Notes: a model not told the origin generated them from the sequence alone. DNA of 64,000 bases from JBNRMR01 sp050942895 (GCA_050942895.1 JBMNOE010000009.1:21072-85071); one strand, 5' to 3'; numbered from the stretch's first letter, positions 9,791 to 18,799 are shown. Translations and numbers: made by a program.

Positions 9791-10814
9791 TCAGCCCTCA
9801 GCCTTGCACAATGTGCTTGGCGAAGCGCCGAAGCTGCGCTTGAAGGCCTTATAGAAGGAATTGCGGGATGTGCAGCCGCATTTTCCGATGATGGTGCGAT
9901 GGGCATGTCGGTTTTTGTCACCAGCTCCCAGGCGCTGTTCATGCGCAGGCCCTCCAGATATTTAAAAAAGCTTTTGCCGATCACGATATACACCGCCGTG
10001 AAGCCGATCGTCAGGTTGCGCAGCGGGACAAGCTCCCCTCATACACGAAGCTGTCAACCTGCACGGTGGCAGTCAGGCCATAGCCCGCGCTGGTGTGGCT
10101 TATTGCGGCGAATTTTTTCGATCGCACATCGCCATGGCTTAAAATCAGATTGCCTGAATCATCCGAAAGGGTGGCCTTCGAAGATAGCAGCATATCGTCG
10201 TATAAAAGCTTATGAACTATATAATCTTTTTCGATTGTGGCATAGAGCAAATACTGGTTGTTGCTGGCGTTTATGGGCAGGCGTTGGATGAATGCAAGGG
10301 CCGCCTGGCTTTTTTCGTTCAGCGTGATGGCCCGATTTCCCAGCAAGCGGCTGCTGCCTGATAAATCGCCTATAAATTCGAACCAGTGCTCGAAGGATGA
10401 GAAGTCGGCGTAGGCAAGGTGCTGCTGGTAAAAAAGTCCGAGGGTGTGTGGGCGTTTCCGCTGCTTGTCAGCACAATGCTGCTGTTTATAATAAGCCCTG
10501 CGCTGATCTGCTCGCCCAGATAGAGATATGTGTTCGCCATGGCCTCGCACGACTTTTTAAGCAGGTATACCCTGCGGCTTGAAAGGGGCAGCTTTGTGTT
10601 GTCTAATATGGAGTACAAAGACTCTTCAAACAATGCCAGGTCCGTGGTTTATATCCGCTCAAGTTTATTTTCAAGCACCAACACCCCGCCCTTGAGCGTC
10701 TCCCTACCGGTCTTAATAGCGATTTCCATATAAAGAGAGCGCGCCAGAACAAAATCAAAAGACAAAAAAGGATAGATATACGATGAAGAAGCGCTTGAGC
10801 CCGCGGTTGCTCAT
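9791..10814 (-). pseudogene. Degraded AraC-family membrane sensor regulator
   Basis: Remains of a regulator like the intact one at 24045-26312. The start (ATG 10814, behind GAGGTGA) opens MSNRGLKRFFIVYLSFFVF, a membrane segment, and is cut by a stop and frame changes. Reading on in other frames gives sensor-like sequence (EESLYSILDNTKLPLSSRR; DDMLLSSKATLSDDSGNLIL). The end is AraC DNA-binding sequence split over two frames: FFKYLEGLRMNSAWELV with TDMPIA, then TSRNSFYKAFKRSFG just before the stop at 9791. The length, about 1.0 kb against 2.3 kb for the intact gene, means the middle is deleted. It lies divergent from the broken binding-protein gene, the usual regulator-transporter layout. Confidence 0.75.
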
Positions 10815-11077
10815 ATAGCATCACCTCGTTGAGCGGAGCATGTGGTCACTTAGAGAAACATGCCCTTACAATAATTATATCATAGCCCCGTCCCTTTGCG
10901 TACCTTAAGGCCGGCCTCCTCTGCCCTGCGCTATATTCAAGGCCGCACCGGATTTTCAAACTTTGTTTTGAGCAAATTCAAAGGCTTTTTGAATCAAACA
11001 GCTTTTTTGTTTTTCACAGGATGTATTATGGCCTCGTCCGGCAGAAGCCGGATGAATTCCATATAGGAGGAGCGTAA

Positions 11078-11417
11078 ATGAACTACCGCAGCCTGCCTAA
11101 GATGCTCATTTTGTCCCTACTGGTTGTTGTTTTGGCGGGATGCTCCGTCAACACCGGCAACACCGCCCGGTACGATCGCGCCCGAGCCTGCAACCACAGC
11201 GGCGCCCCAGGCCTTGACCGTCGGCATGGCCACCAACGCCTCTGTTAAGGACTGGGCCACCAACGAACAGACCCTCTGTATCGAAGAAATCACAGGCATA
11301 GACCTGGATTTCATCGACATCGCCAAGAATGAATATGTCACCAAGATCGACCTGATGATGGTGGTAAACAAGATCGCCAAAACCTATGGTGAAACTGGTG
11401 AAACCTCCCTATGGTGA
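11078..11417 (+). pseudogene. Truncated, frameshifted sugar-binding lipoprotein
   Basis: A good ribosome site (AGGAGG) precedes ATG 11078. The first 30 residues are a lipoprotein signal peptide with lipobox LAGC (MNYRSLPKMLILSLLVVVLAGC in two parts: charged start, hydrophobic core). The frame breaks after about 30 codons. A second frame continues with TTAAPQALTVGMATNASVK and EEITGIDLDFIDIAKNEY, as expected of the N-terminal lobe of extracellular solute-binding family 1 (LipO/YtcQ type), and stops at 11417. The remaining 450 or so residues are gone. Compare the intact relative at 22280-23953. Confidence 0.7.
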
Positions 11418-11479
11418 TAAGAAAGGGTATTGACGATGCTTTTTACAGAAACGAAAAAAGACCCAATAGTACTCGTGAT

Positions 11480-12297
11480 ATGAAAAACACAAAGAGCGTG
11501 AAAAAAAGCTTTCCCCCGACGATGCCCTCTATTTCGCGTTAATCTATTTTTCAGTCGGCATACTGACGCTTTCGGTGCTCTATCCCGTTTTGTACATGCT
11601 TTCCTGCTCATTTTTAAACCCGGCAGCGTTGTCTGTGGGGAAGGTTGCCTTGTTTCCGGTGGGCTTTTCTTTGAGCGGGTATGAACGTATGCTTTCATAC
11701 TCCCGCGTATACATAGGCCTTCGCAACAGCGTGATATATGCTGCCTTCGGCACATTTTAAACGTCATGATAACCATGTTCTGCACCTATTCCATTGCCCG
11801 CAAGACGTTGCCTTTCAGAGGGCGCTTCACTCTGATATTCTCATTCACGATGCTCTTTATCGGCGGCATGATACCCACATATCCGGTGATGAGGGACTTG
11901 AATCTTCTTAACACTCCATGGATAATGACGCTGCCCAGATAGACTGCTGCAGCGCCTTCCATTATTTGGGGGAATTCGTCATGCCCTGTCTAAACCTGTG
12001 GTGGCCTTGTGTGTGCTTCAGTATGCAGTCGGCCACTGGCACTCATACTTTAACGCATTCATATATCTTACAAACATGGGGCTTTACCCCCGCAGATTTT
12101 TAAAGGGAGGTTTTGGTTTTAAGCCAGATAAGCCCGAAGGATTTTATCGACGAGGAACCGCCATGCAGGTTCAAGGCATGGCCGATCTGCTTAAATACGC
12201 GCTGATAGTCGTCTCCACCGTACCCATACTCTGCGTCTATCCCTTTGTGCAGAAGTATTTTGCAAAAAACATAATGGTCGGTTCTTTGAAGGGCTGA
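11480..12297 (+). pseudogene. Degraded sugar ABC transporter permease (MalG/LplC type)
   Basis: Pieces in three frames reconstruct one inner-membrane permease. They are LTLSVLYPVLYMLSCSFLNP and YSRVYIGLRNSVIYAAFGTF, then MITMFCTYSIARKTLPF and FTMLFIGGMIPTYPVMRDL, then a last frame with VGHWHSYFNAFIYLTN and YPFVQKYFAKNIMVGSLKG. The final piece closely parallels the end of the intact permease at 20367-21242 (YPFLQKYFVGGLMIGSLKG). At least three disabling changes occur, including a stop at 11758. The partner permease that should precede it is absent, so the cassette has lost DNA as well as reading frame. Confidence 0.78.
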
Positions 12298-12327
12298 TAT
12301 AATGATAATAGGAGGAGCGCATGCTAT

Positions 12328-12891
12328 ATGAAATATGAAATTGCGGTGGCTTTCCGCCGCGCCATGACGGGCAGGGCCATAATGCACATATCAGACACCC
12401 CCTCCTTCGGCTACGGAGGAATCGAGCGGCTGCTTCGCGACATGAAGCCGGACCTGCTCATCCACACCGGGGATATGGCGGACGATTTTAAGGCGGGCCG
12501 CATACCCGAGCATATACCTTTATACCGCGAGGCGACGGCGCGGCTGCTTGCCATTATGAAGCGGCATTCAACCGAGCTATGGATCGCCTGCGGCAATAAC
12601 GACGATATCCCCTGGCTTAGGGCGCAGGATGCCCTGCACCTTTTGCCGGCAACGGGAAGCGAGCGCAGCTACTGCGGCCTGCGCCTGTTTTTGCAGCACA
12701 CGCCCGTCCCTTTTCTGGATCGGGAGCGCTACGACTTTGCCCTTTACGGCCACGGGTTTACCGACGACCGCCACGATCCAAATGACAACCGCCCCGGCGC
12801 TCTTTGCTATTTTAACGGCGTAAAACTGGCAACTTTGATCGACAGCGCCACGGGGGAGTTTTGCCGTTTACCCTATTTGAAGGAGGAGTGA
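12328..12891 (+). CDS. Metallophosphoesterase (YfcE/MJ0936-like)
   Basis: Calcineurin-type phosphoesterase, probably cytosolic, acting on a phosphomono- or diester. 187 residues. Metal-binding motifs in order: an N-terminal MHISDTPS (the usual D-x-H is degenerate here, with D then P in place of H), GDMADD near residue 50, GNND near 90, an isolated HTP near 127 and GHG near 142. The first motif lacks the second-position His of the classical DxH, so activity is not certain. The frame may start at 12328 or at the later ATG 12379 (MHISDTPS). It ends 2 bp before the next gene, so the two are co-translated. First intact gene after the decayed transporter. Confidence 0.75.
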   Translation: MKYEIAVAFRRAMTGRAIMHISDTPSFGYGGIERLLRDMKPDLLIHTGDMADDFKAGRIPEHIPLYREATARLLAIMKRHSTELWIACGNNDDIPWLRAQDALHLLPATGSERSYCGLRLFLQHTPVPFLDRERYDFALYGHGFTDDRHDPNDNRPGALCYFNGVKLATLIDSATGEFCRLPYLKEE

Positions 12892-12893
12892 AA

Positions 12894-15284
12894 ATGCGTA
12901 TCTACATCGCAAGACACGGGCAGGTACGCCCAAACGGCACCATCGCAGAAGACCCTGATCTGCCCCGCGCGGAAGCAATGCTCACGCCCCTTGGCCATGT
13001 TCAGGCTGATTTGCTGGGTGAAAGGCTGAGGGATGCAGGTTTTTGCGGTGCCATCTATTCATCTCCTTTTTTGCGAACTCTAAGCACATCACAGAGAATC
13101 GCCCAAAAAACCGGCAGCAGTATCCGCGTGGCTCATCAGCTTCGGGAAATTGTCAAGGAAAGCGGCAGTCTGTCGGATTATGCCGGCCTTAACATGTCCC
13201 GGATAATGGCGCAGTTTTCCAGCGTGGAAAAGGGGCCATTGCCCTATCCCTGGTGGGATGATCTGGCCGAAACCGGCGAAGACGTGCGCCGAAGGGTTCT
13301 GCCGCTTTTGACTGAACTGCTGCAAAAGGGCGAGGACTGCCTGCTGATCGGCCATGGAGCCACCGCCTGGGCGGCAAACGATATATTGCTTGAACTTGCA
13401 GGCAAACGCCCCGGCGCGCTGCACGGGGCTGTGGGCTATAACTGCGCCCTTTGCGAATATGAAATCCAGGGGGAATCAGTCCGGACCGTTAGGCTGTATG
13501 ACACCGCCCACATGCCCCTTGACATGGTTTCCTCCAATATGGTGATGGCCCTTGAGTCCGCCGACGGCGCTGAAAAAAACGAAGCTCCGCTGAAGCTGGT
13601 CAAGGCCCATATGCATCTGCATACTTCCTTTGAGACCTCTGCCAGCATGGAGTCTCATGCTTATCAGGCCCGCGCCCTTGGTCTGAACGCCTTGTTTATA
13701 ACCGATCACGACGTTCGAATGGGCTATTTAAAGCGCAGGGTAAACCAGCTTTATTTCGACCAGCCGGCCCTTTACATCGCCCGGGAGATGGAGGGCGAGG
13801 TTGTGGCGGAAGGTGGCTGGCTGACTCAAACGGACCGGCATGTCGGTGTTTGCAGGCCGCCTTCCCTCTATAAAAGCCACCCATACGCGATGCTCCTCAG
13901 CGCACCAGCGGGGGGAGGATGCTCTGCCTTCCTGGACTCCCGGGGCAAAGGACATCAGGCCTCTTTGCTGGCGGATCTGTCCTTGAATATGGCGTTTTTA
14001 CTGCCCGCTTTCAACCCCGAAACCCAAGGGATATGCCTGCGCATACCCATGTCCCAAAGGCCGGGGGACAACAGGCAGCGTCAGCTTTGCTATTTTACGG
14101 GCGCCTGTCCGCCCTCCGCGCTGGAAGGTGCCTACGCGCTGCCCTTTTCCATTGGAACAGGCCGCTGGGAGGAGCTAAGCCTCAGCCTTTCAAAGGATAT
14201 GCGCGCGCTGGCCCCCTTCGGCGAGGATAACTGCTTTTGCACCGTGCATATAGAGCTGTACAACCAAAGCACTGAGCCATTTGAGCTTTATCACGGCGGG
14301 TTTTCCCTGGAGCGCAAGTACATCGCGGAGAAGGTTCGCCTTCGCCAGCAGGAATTGGCCGACAAGATCGGCCCAGTATACGGCCTTAAAATCTACGCCT
14401 GCACCGAGATCAGCAACGCGGGAAGCAACCATCGCAACTCATTTAGCCCACAGGTGCCGGTGCTGGACTATTCAAAATGGAATTATGACATTCCCCTTGA
14501 GGACGCCCTTGAACATGTCCGCCGCCACCGCGCAGTAAGCTCCCTCAATCATATGTTTCTGCCCTGGAAGAACAAGACCCTTTCTGCCGTCGAGCGCGAA
14601 AACGCCGTAAAGCAGCTCATCGAAACCCTTGCCGAAAATGACTGCGAGGAGGTGCAGGTGCTTGAGGTGGGCTTCCCCGAAGGCAGGTATGGCTTTAGCC
14701 TGAGCGACCATCTCAGGGTCTGGGATGCCCTCGCCCTTAAAGGGCTGCTGCTGACCGGCATAGGCGTAAGCGACTCCCATAACAGCGAAGTGGGTTGGCA
14801 AAACGGCAACAATTTCGCTGCCTGCATATTTTCAAAAAGCGACAGCCAGGAAGACCTTCTTAAGTCCATAGAAAGCGGGCGTCTTTACAGCGCGGATCCG
14901 GTGGTCTGGCCCTGGGCATTTTCACTTTCAGTGGACGGCGCCTGCATGGGAAAGGCCCTGCGCACCGAAAAAGGCGCAGTCCATAGCATCTGCGTTGAAG
15001 CAACAGCACCCGGGCCGGGCTTCACCCTTCGCATTTCAAGCCACGAAGCCGTCATCGCAGAGCGTACCCTCAGCCCCGGCCAGAGCAGGCTTAAGGCCTC
15101 ATTTATCGCCGGCAAAGATATCGAGGCCATCCGCGCCCAGATTTTCGCGCCGGACGGCCGCTGCTGCCTTATCTCAAACCCCATATATCTGGTAACGGAT
15201 TCCGGCATGTCCATTGCCGATGCGCGGCTTTTCAAAGCGCCTTCTCAGCCCTTTAAAAAAGCAATTAGAAAGGAGGATGGATGA
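12894..15284 (+). CDS. Histidine phosphatase-PHP domain fusion protein
   Basis: A 796-residue fusion. Residues 1-205 are a histidine phosphatase (phosphoglycerate mutase superfamily), with phospho-acceptor RHG at 7-9, the arginine-containing SSPFLRTLSTSQ near 55 and the second catalytic His in LLIGHG near 150. From about residue 235 a PHP metallohydrolase begins (AHMHLHTS, then ITDHD), with later PHP-like parts (CTEISN, SSLNHMFLPW, GVSDSHN near 620). About 110-170 residues between the PHP halves look like an inserted beta-rich domain; a C-terminal beta domain follows. The start is ATG 12894 behind AAGGAGGAG; an upstream frame from 12861 is rejected. The stop overlaps the next start (ATGATGA). 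I know no standard family with this pairing; the substrate is unknown. Confidence 0.85.
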   Translation: MRIYIARHGQVRPNGTIAEDPDLPRAEAMLTPLGHVQADLLGERLRDAGFCGAIYSSPFLRTLSTSQRIAQKTGSSIRVAHQLREIVKESGSLSDYAGLNMSRIMAQFSSVEKGPLPYPWWDDLAETGEDVRRRVLPLLTELLQKGEDCLLIGHGATAWAANDILLELAGKRPGALHGAVGYNCALCEYEIQGESVRTVRLYDTAHMPLDMVSSNMVMALESADGAEKNEAPLKLVKAHMHLHTSFETSASMESHAYQARALGLNALFITDHDVRMGYLKRRVNQLYFDQPALYIAREMEGEVVAEGGWLTQTDRHVGVCRPPSLYKSHPYAMLLSAPAGGGCSAFLDSRGKGHQASLLADLSLNMAFLLPAFNPETQGICLRIPMSQRPGDNRQRQLCYFTGACPPSALEGAYALPFSIGTGRWEELSLSLSKDMRALAPFGEDNCFCTVHIELYNQSTEPFELYHGGFSLERKYIAEKVRLRQQELADKIGPVYGLKIYACTEISNAGSNHRNSFSPQVPVLDYSKWNYDIPLEDALEHVRRHRAVSSLNHMFLPWKNKTLSAVERENAVKQLIETLAENDCEEVQVLEVGFPEGRYGFSLSDHLRVWDALALKGLLLTGIGVSDSHNSEVGWQNGNNFAACIFSKSDSQEDLLKSIESGRLYSADPVVWPWAFSLSVDGACMGKALRTEKGAVHSICVEATAPGPGFTLRISSHEAVIAERTLSPGQSRLKASFIAGKDIEAIRAQIFAPDGRCCLISNPIYLVTDSGMSIADARLFKAPSQPFKKAIRKEDG

Positions 15285-16135
15285 TGATTGGCGTTTCTCT
15301 GCCCTTGTCCATTCTGTATTCAAAGCCGGAGGGACATGCACAAAGGCTTTTGTTCCGGGGGTTTAACGATGCGGACTCTTTCCTGGGATGGCTAAAATCA
15401 TTGGGCGTCTCCAGCGTTGAACCGCGGGCCGTCTCGCGGGGCGTTTCCCCCGAGCGGGCAAAAGCCGCCGCCGACGCAGTCCATGGTGCCGGCTTGAACA
15501 TGACAATCCACGCGGAGCTATACGATGCCCCGGCGGAGGAGTTTTTTACCACAATCCTTCCCCTGTTTCCGGCCCGAACCGAAAGACCCATATGTCTTAC
15601 TCTGCACACCCTGCGCGATCGTGGCCCGGAAAACGCCTCTTGCAGCCAAGAGATACTCGCCTCCTGGGGAAGGTACGCTCTGAACAACGGAATAAATGCG
15701 CAGTTCGCCCTTGAGAACAACCGCTTCGGCAAGGCCGAGCACGAGGCAGTTTCCTGCCCGGACATTCTTCGCATCGTCAAGGAGATCGACATGGCCAATG
15801 TTGGAACCTGCTGGGATTTCGGCCACCTTTATTCCAACCACATAAACTTTAAAGAGCGAACTCCCTCCATGCTGCCTCCCCAGGAATTCGCCGGCCGGGC
15901 CCTTCACACCCACATCCACGCCTATCAGGGCAGAACCCATTTTCCGCTAATCAATGAGACAGAGCTTCCCCTGGAGCTGTATCTGCGCTTTCTTGCCAAG
16001 AACGGCTATGGCGGCGTATATAATCTGGAGATTGAGGCCGAGCGTTTTTACACATTGTATGACCCTCAGCAGGCTCTTGCCGGTTCAATCCACCGCTTAA
16101 AGGAGTGTGTGCAGCTATGCGCGATAAATGGGTAG
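15281..16135 (+). CDS. Sugar phosphate isomerase/epimerase (AP endonuclease 2-like TIM barrel)
   Basis: Xylose-isomerase-like TIM barrel, 284 residues, expected to isomerise or epimerise a sugar or keto-acid using a divalent metal. Candidate metal ligands are the Glu in FALENN, the Asp and His in TCWDFGHLY, the HTHIHA segment and the late Glu in YNLEIEAE. AAAGGAGGATGG is the ribosome site; the start overlaps the stop of the fusion gene by 4 bp, so the proteins are made together. The next gene begins before this one ends. The product resembles UlaE/IolE-type enzymes only at fold level; the substrate cannot be named. Confidence 0.85.
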   Translation: MMIGVSLPLSILYSKPEGHAQRLLFRGFNDADSFLGWLKSLGVSSVEPRAVSRGVSPERAKAAADAVHGAGLNMTIHAELYDAPAEEFFTTILPLFPARTERPICLTLHTLRDRGPENASCSQEILASWGRYALNNGINAQFALENNRFGKAEHEAVSCPDILRIVKEIDMANVGTCWDFGHLYSNHINFKERTPSMLPPQEFAGRALHTHIHAYQGRTHFPLINETELPLELYLRFLAKNGYGGVYNLEIEAERFYTLYDPQQALAGSIHRLKECVQLCAING

Positions 16136-16777
16136 ATGAAAAAGCAAAGAATTACACCCAAAATTACGGCCTCCTTTGGCGGCAGGCCACCAGCCAGTGG
16201 CGGGAAAACAGCGGCCAGGACGCCTTTTGGCTGATAGCCCATACCAGCTATCTGTTTTTGACCAATGGCGTGCGCTGGGGTATGGATCTGTCTTTCATGC
16301 CGCCGAATAACTTCGATATATGAAACCAGGTCGCTCCCACCCTCCTTCGCGATTTTCTGGGGCTGCGCTTTGTGGTCTGCACCCACTGGCATTATGATCA
16401 TCTGGACATGCGCTTGCCGGAGGTCCTAAAAGACAGCGATATCAAATGGCTACGGCCTTCCCGGCGATGTGCGCGCCTTCGAGCCGTAGCGCATCCCGCA
16501 TCCGGAAGAAATCAGCCATCTGTTTGCACATGTGTGGCTGGGGCGAGGCTGCGCCATGGAGACGCCTTATCCCAGATATCCGGCGAAATATGGGGCATTT
16601 GTCCACAGCTTTGACGCTAAGAAAATATACCTGACCCATGTCTCAACATGGAGCTCACAGGATCTTACCAACTGGTGGTGTTATAGCCACGCCGGAGCGG
16701 TTATTGATCAGCTTGTACATCTGGATTTAAACGCCGATGTAAGCATCCCCGTGCTCGGCAAGAAGGTGATCCTTTAG
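16117..16777 (+). pseudogene. Broken metallo-beta-lactamase-fold hydrolase (UlaG-like)
   Basis: The gene starts at ATG 16117 inside the end of the isomerase gene. The first frame reads MRDKWVDEKAKNYTQNYGLL to a TGA at 16321. The same frame then continues through FVVCTHWHYDHLDMRLPEV, which contains the HxHxDH metal site of the metallo-beta-lactamase fold. A frameshift follows near 16460. A second frame supplies the C-terminal part (ETPYPRYPAKYGAF, IYLTHVSTWSS) and ends at 16777. Length and the TRP/aspartate-rich style recall UlaG (L-ascorbate-6-phosphate lactonase), but that is inference. Last gene of the cluster, so loss of this one step leaves the others readable. Confidence 0.75.
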
Positions 16778-16819
16778 GATTTTCCCCCGCCAAAAGTGAA
16801 GTAAAAGTGAAGTTTAGGA

Positions 16820-16849
16820 TTGACATGCTCCCGCCTTACATGCTATCAT
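16820..16849 (+). promoter_or_regulatory. Promoter of tRNA-Val
   Basis: -35 TTGACA (16820-16825), 18-nt spacer, -10 TATCAT (16844-16849), 84 bp before the mature tRNA start. Confidence 0.55.
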
Positions 16850-16932
16850 AGATTGCGCACAGGAAAAGATGCTGCAATTTGTTGCAAATTTTTGCAAACG
16901 GTTTTCTTTTCCGGTGAGCCCCATTTTGGCGC

Positions 16933-17008
16933 GGTCTGTTGGCTCAGTTGGTAGAGCACATCGTTCACATCGATGGGGTCACTGGTTCGAGTCCAGTACA
17001 GACCACCA
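16933..17008 (+). tRNA. tRNA-Val (anticodon CAC)
   Basis: A complete cloverleaf. Acceptor stem GGTCTGT (16933-16939) pairs with ACAGACC (16998-17004). D stem GCTC/GAGC. Anticodon stem CATCG/CGATG with loop TTCACAT, giving anticodon CAC at 16966-16968 (Val, codon GUG). T stem ACTGG/CCAGT with loop TTCGAGT. Discriminator A at 17005 and an encoded CCA at 17006-17008. Confidence 0.95.
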
Positions 17009-17010
17009 CG

Positions 17011-17050
17011 AAAAGGCCCCGTAAACAGCAGTTTTATGGGGCTTTTTCTT
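17011..17050 (+). terminator. Terminator of tRNA-Val
   Basis: AAAAGGCCCC (17011-17020) pairs, with one bulged G, with GGGGCTTTT (17038-17046), followed by TTC. It begins 2 bp after the tRNA CCA. From here to 17340 there is no convincing gene; a TATAAT at 17274-17279 may serve the acetyltransferase. Confidence 0.7.
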
Positions 17051-17354
17051 TGCAAAAAATTCATCTTTAACCCACCCCTCAAAGGCGTGTGTGTATGTAG
17101 CGCGGCCGTCAAAATCATAGCTATGCCCTATGGTTGCCCTGTTCGCCGTTTCCGGCAGCATTGGGCAGCAGCGCGATGCCGGCCCCACATTCGCAAATCA
17201 CGCTGGTTGTTTGCGGTTTTTTCTTGTTCTTCGATAAATGCCTTGTTCATCTTCCCCCGTTAATGCTGACCTGATATAATGTGCATGATGATAAATAAAA
17301 ATTTGCCGAGCAGCTCAAGACTGCGGATTATTCATTCTACGGAGGTGCCATCAA

Positions 17355-17891
17355 GTGTTAAGATTGCAGGGAAACCGACTCTATCTTGCGGTAATGGAAC
17401 GAGCTGACTGCAAAAAGTTGTTTGAAGACGATGAATATGACTTCAATAATCCAACCGATATCTTGTTTATTGGAAATTCGGTGGAAAAAGCAGATGAATG
17501 GTTTGATGAAATACAAAAAATTCAAGGGAAGATAAATGTCAGACTCGGTATTTTTCTAAATAGCGGCGAAATTATTGGTGATGTGGCTTTGCAGGACATA
17601 GATAATAAAAATCGCTCATGTTCTGTTGGCATGGGTATTGCAAAACTTAAAAACAGAAACAAAGGTTATGGCAAAGAAGCTGTGCGGCTAATGCTTGATT
17701 ACGGATTCTGTAATTTGGGGATGGAACGTATCACCGCAAGCACAGGCGAAACGAATATTTCTGCACAACAGTCTCTTGAAAAGATTGGTTTTGTGCTGGA
17801 GGGAAAAGAACGCAAGGCCACATATTTTGGTGGCAAGAGATATGATAAATATAACTACGGTTTGCTTGTTGAGGAGTACCGTAAAGAATAA
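17355..17891 (+). CDS. GNAT family N-acetyltransferase (RimJ/RimL-like)
   Basis: 178-residue acetyl-CoA-dependent acetyltransferase. Motif A, the acetyl-CoA pyrophosphate loop, is NRNKGYGKEAVRLMLDYGF (residues about 99-117). Motif B is the segment MERITASTGETNISAQQSLEKIGF (read in two parts), where the Asn and the GF of the C-terminal strand match the RimL branch that acetylates protein N-termini or small molecules. The start is GTG 17355 behind GGAGGT. It is clearly more AT-rich than its neighbours and stands alone after tRNA-Val, a common insertion point, so it may be acquired. Substrate unknown. Confidence 0.85.
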   Translation: MLRLQGNRLYLAVMERADCKKLFEDDEYDFNNPTDILFIGNSVEKADEWFDEIQKIQGKINVRLGIFLNSGEIIGDVALQDIDNKNRSCSVGMGIAKLKNRNKGYGKEAVRLMLDYGFCNLGMERITASTGETNISAQQSLEKIGFVLEGKERKATYFGGKRYDKYNYGLLVEEYRKE

Positions 17892-18385
17892 GCATAACCT
17901 GGCGCCTATGGATAGATCTGCCGCAGCTTCGCCTGTCTCCTGTTGATGTCTCTTATCGTTGATCTCATCAAGCCGTCCCAATGAGGCTTGCGGGGCTGCG
18001 CTGCTTTCATTTAGGCGGGAAACGAACGTGCCGAGCTGCTGAGGCGCACTTATTTCAGCCTGCAAAGGGCGTCATTCGCTGCCTGCGCATTTTCAATTTC
18101 ACAGGCAGCCTGCTCGGTCCGCCAATAGATCATATCCGGGATCACCTCGGGATCACAGAGCATGGCTGCTGTCTGTTGGATAGAAAAGTTATTGTCGCAG
18201 CCCCGATATGTTTTTTAGCGCTCATATATCATCGGCTAAGGGCGGATAATCACATTGCGTTGCCTGGGCATTATCAGCTTCTATGAAATGCAGAGTCGTA
18301 TGGCTATTTCGTATGAAACATGGCCCGTCAGGCTTACTTCATATTCATGATCCTATCTCCTTTTCATATTATTTGCTTTGCATAC

Positions 18386-18416
18386 ATCGTATCGCCCGAC
18401 CCAGGGTAAGTGTCAA
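18386..18416 (-). promoter_or_regulatory. MerR-type promoter/operator (19-nt spacer)
   Basis: Minus-strand -35 TTGACA (18411-18416) and -10 TACGAT (18386-18391) are separated by 19 nt instead of 17. The spacer holds CTTACCCTGGGTCGGG, an imperfect dyad. Overlong spacers with a dyad of this kind are the hallmark of MerR-activated promoters. The gene it should drive is broken. Confidence 0.4.
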
Positions 18417-18738
18417 GGCTTTTTTCAATTCATTTTGATCCGGCAAACTTTTGCTGCTTTCTGTAGGTTTTCGACATGCCGCCGCAGCAAATGACCAACC
18501 CCACCCGACCGGGGCTTAAGCGGCAGAAGCAAATGATCGCAGTTGCAATACTTCCGATTGCCTGCTCTTTCAGGGCGATGAGAATCTGCTTGCAACCCCG
18601 AAATATGACGGTGTTTTTGCAGATAACCGACATAGGCGAATGCAAGGCCGGGCTATATGGGCGGGTGTTTTTAGAGGGAACCTGCCACCGGGGGAAAGGG
18701 TCAAAACACGGCTGGCACCCGTCGGCATCAAGAGCGCA

Positions 18739-18764
18739 GGGCCGGATTGCATTCCGGCCCTTTT
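18739..18764 (+). terminator. Hairpin with T-run
   Basis: Perfect 8-bp stem GGGCCGGA (18739-18746) / TCCGGCCC (18753-18760), 6-nt loop, then TTTT. As a terminator it reads rightward, but no intact rightward gene precedes it. On the minus strand, 36 bp after the GH39 stop, it lacks a T-run. Confidence 0.5.
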
Positions 18765-18799
18765 ACCGTTAATTCTTCATATTAGTTTTTCGCTGTCTT

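Larger units (their letters stand above)
17892..18799. other. Gene-poor stretch with decayed sequence
   Basis: About 900 bp without a convincing gene. On the minus strand from 18416 leftwards there is a MerR-type promoter (18386-18416), a good ribosome site (AAAAGGAG) and ATG 18339, but the frame stops after 4 codons. Downstream only fragments such as QTAAMLCDPEVIPDMIYW appear, in a changed frame, suggesting a dead gene of about 350 bp. An open minus frame at 18430-18645 has no recognisable motif or ribosome site. A terminator-like hairpin closes the stretch at 18739-18764. Confidence 0.4.

Noticed and set aside
18640..18770. Possible riboswitch before the hairpin at 18739
   Set aside because: I could fit no known riboswitch core and no gene lies downstream on the plus strand.
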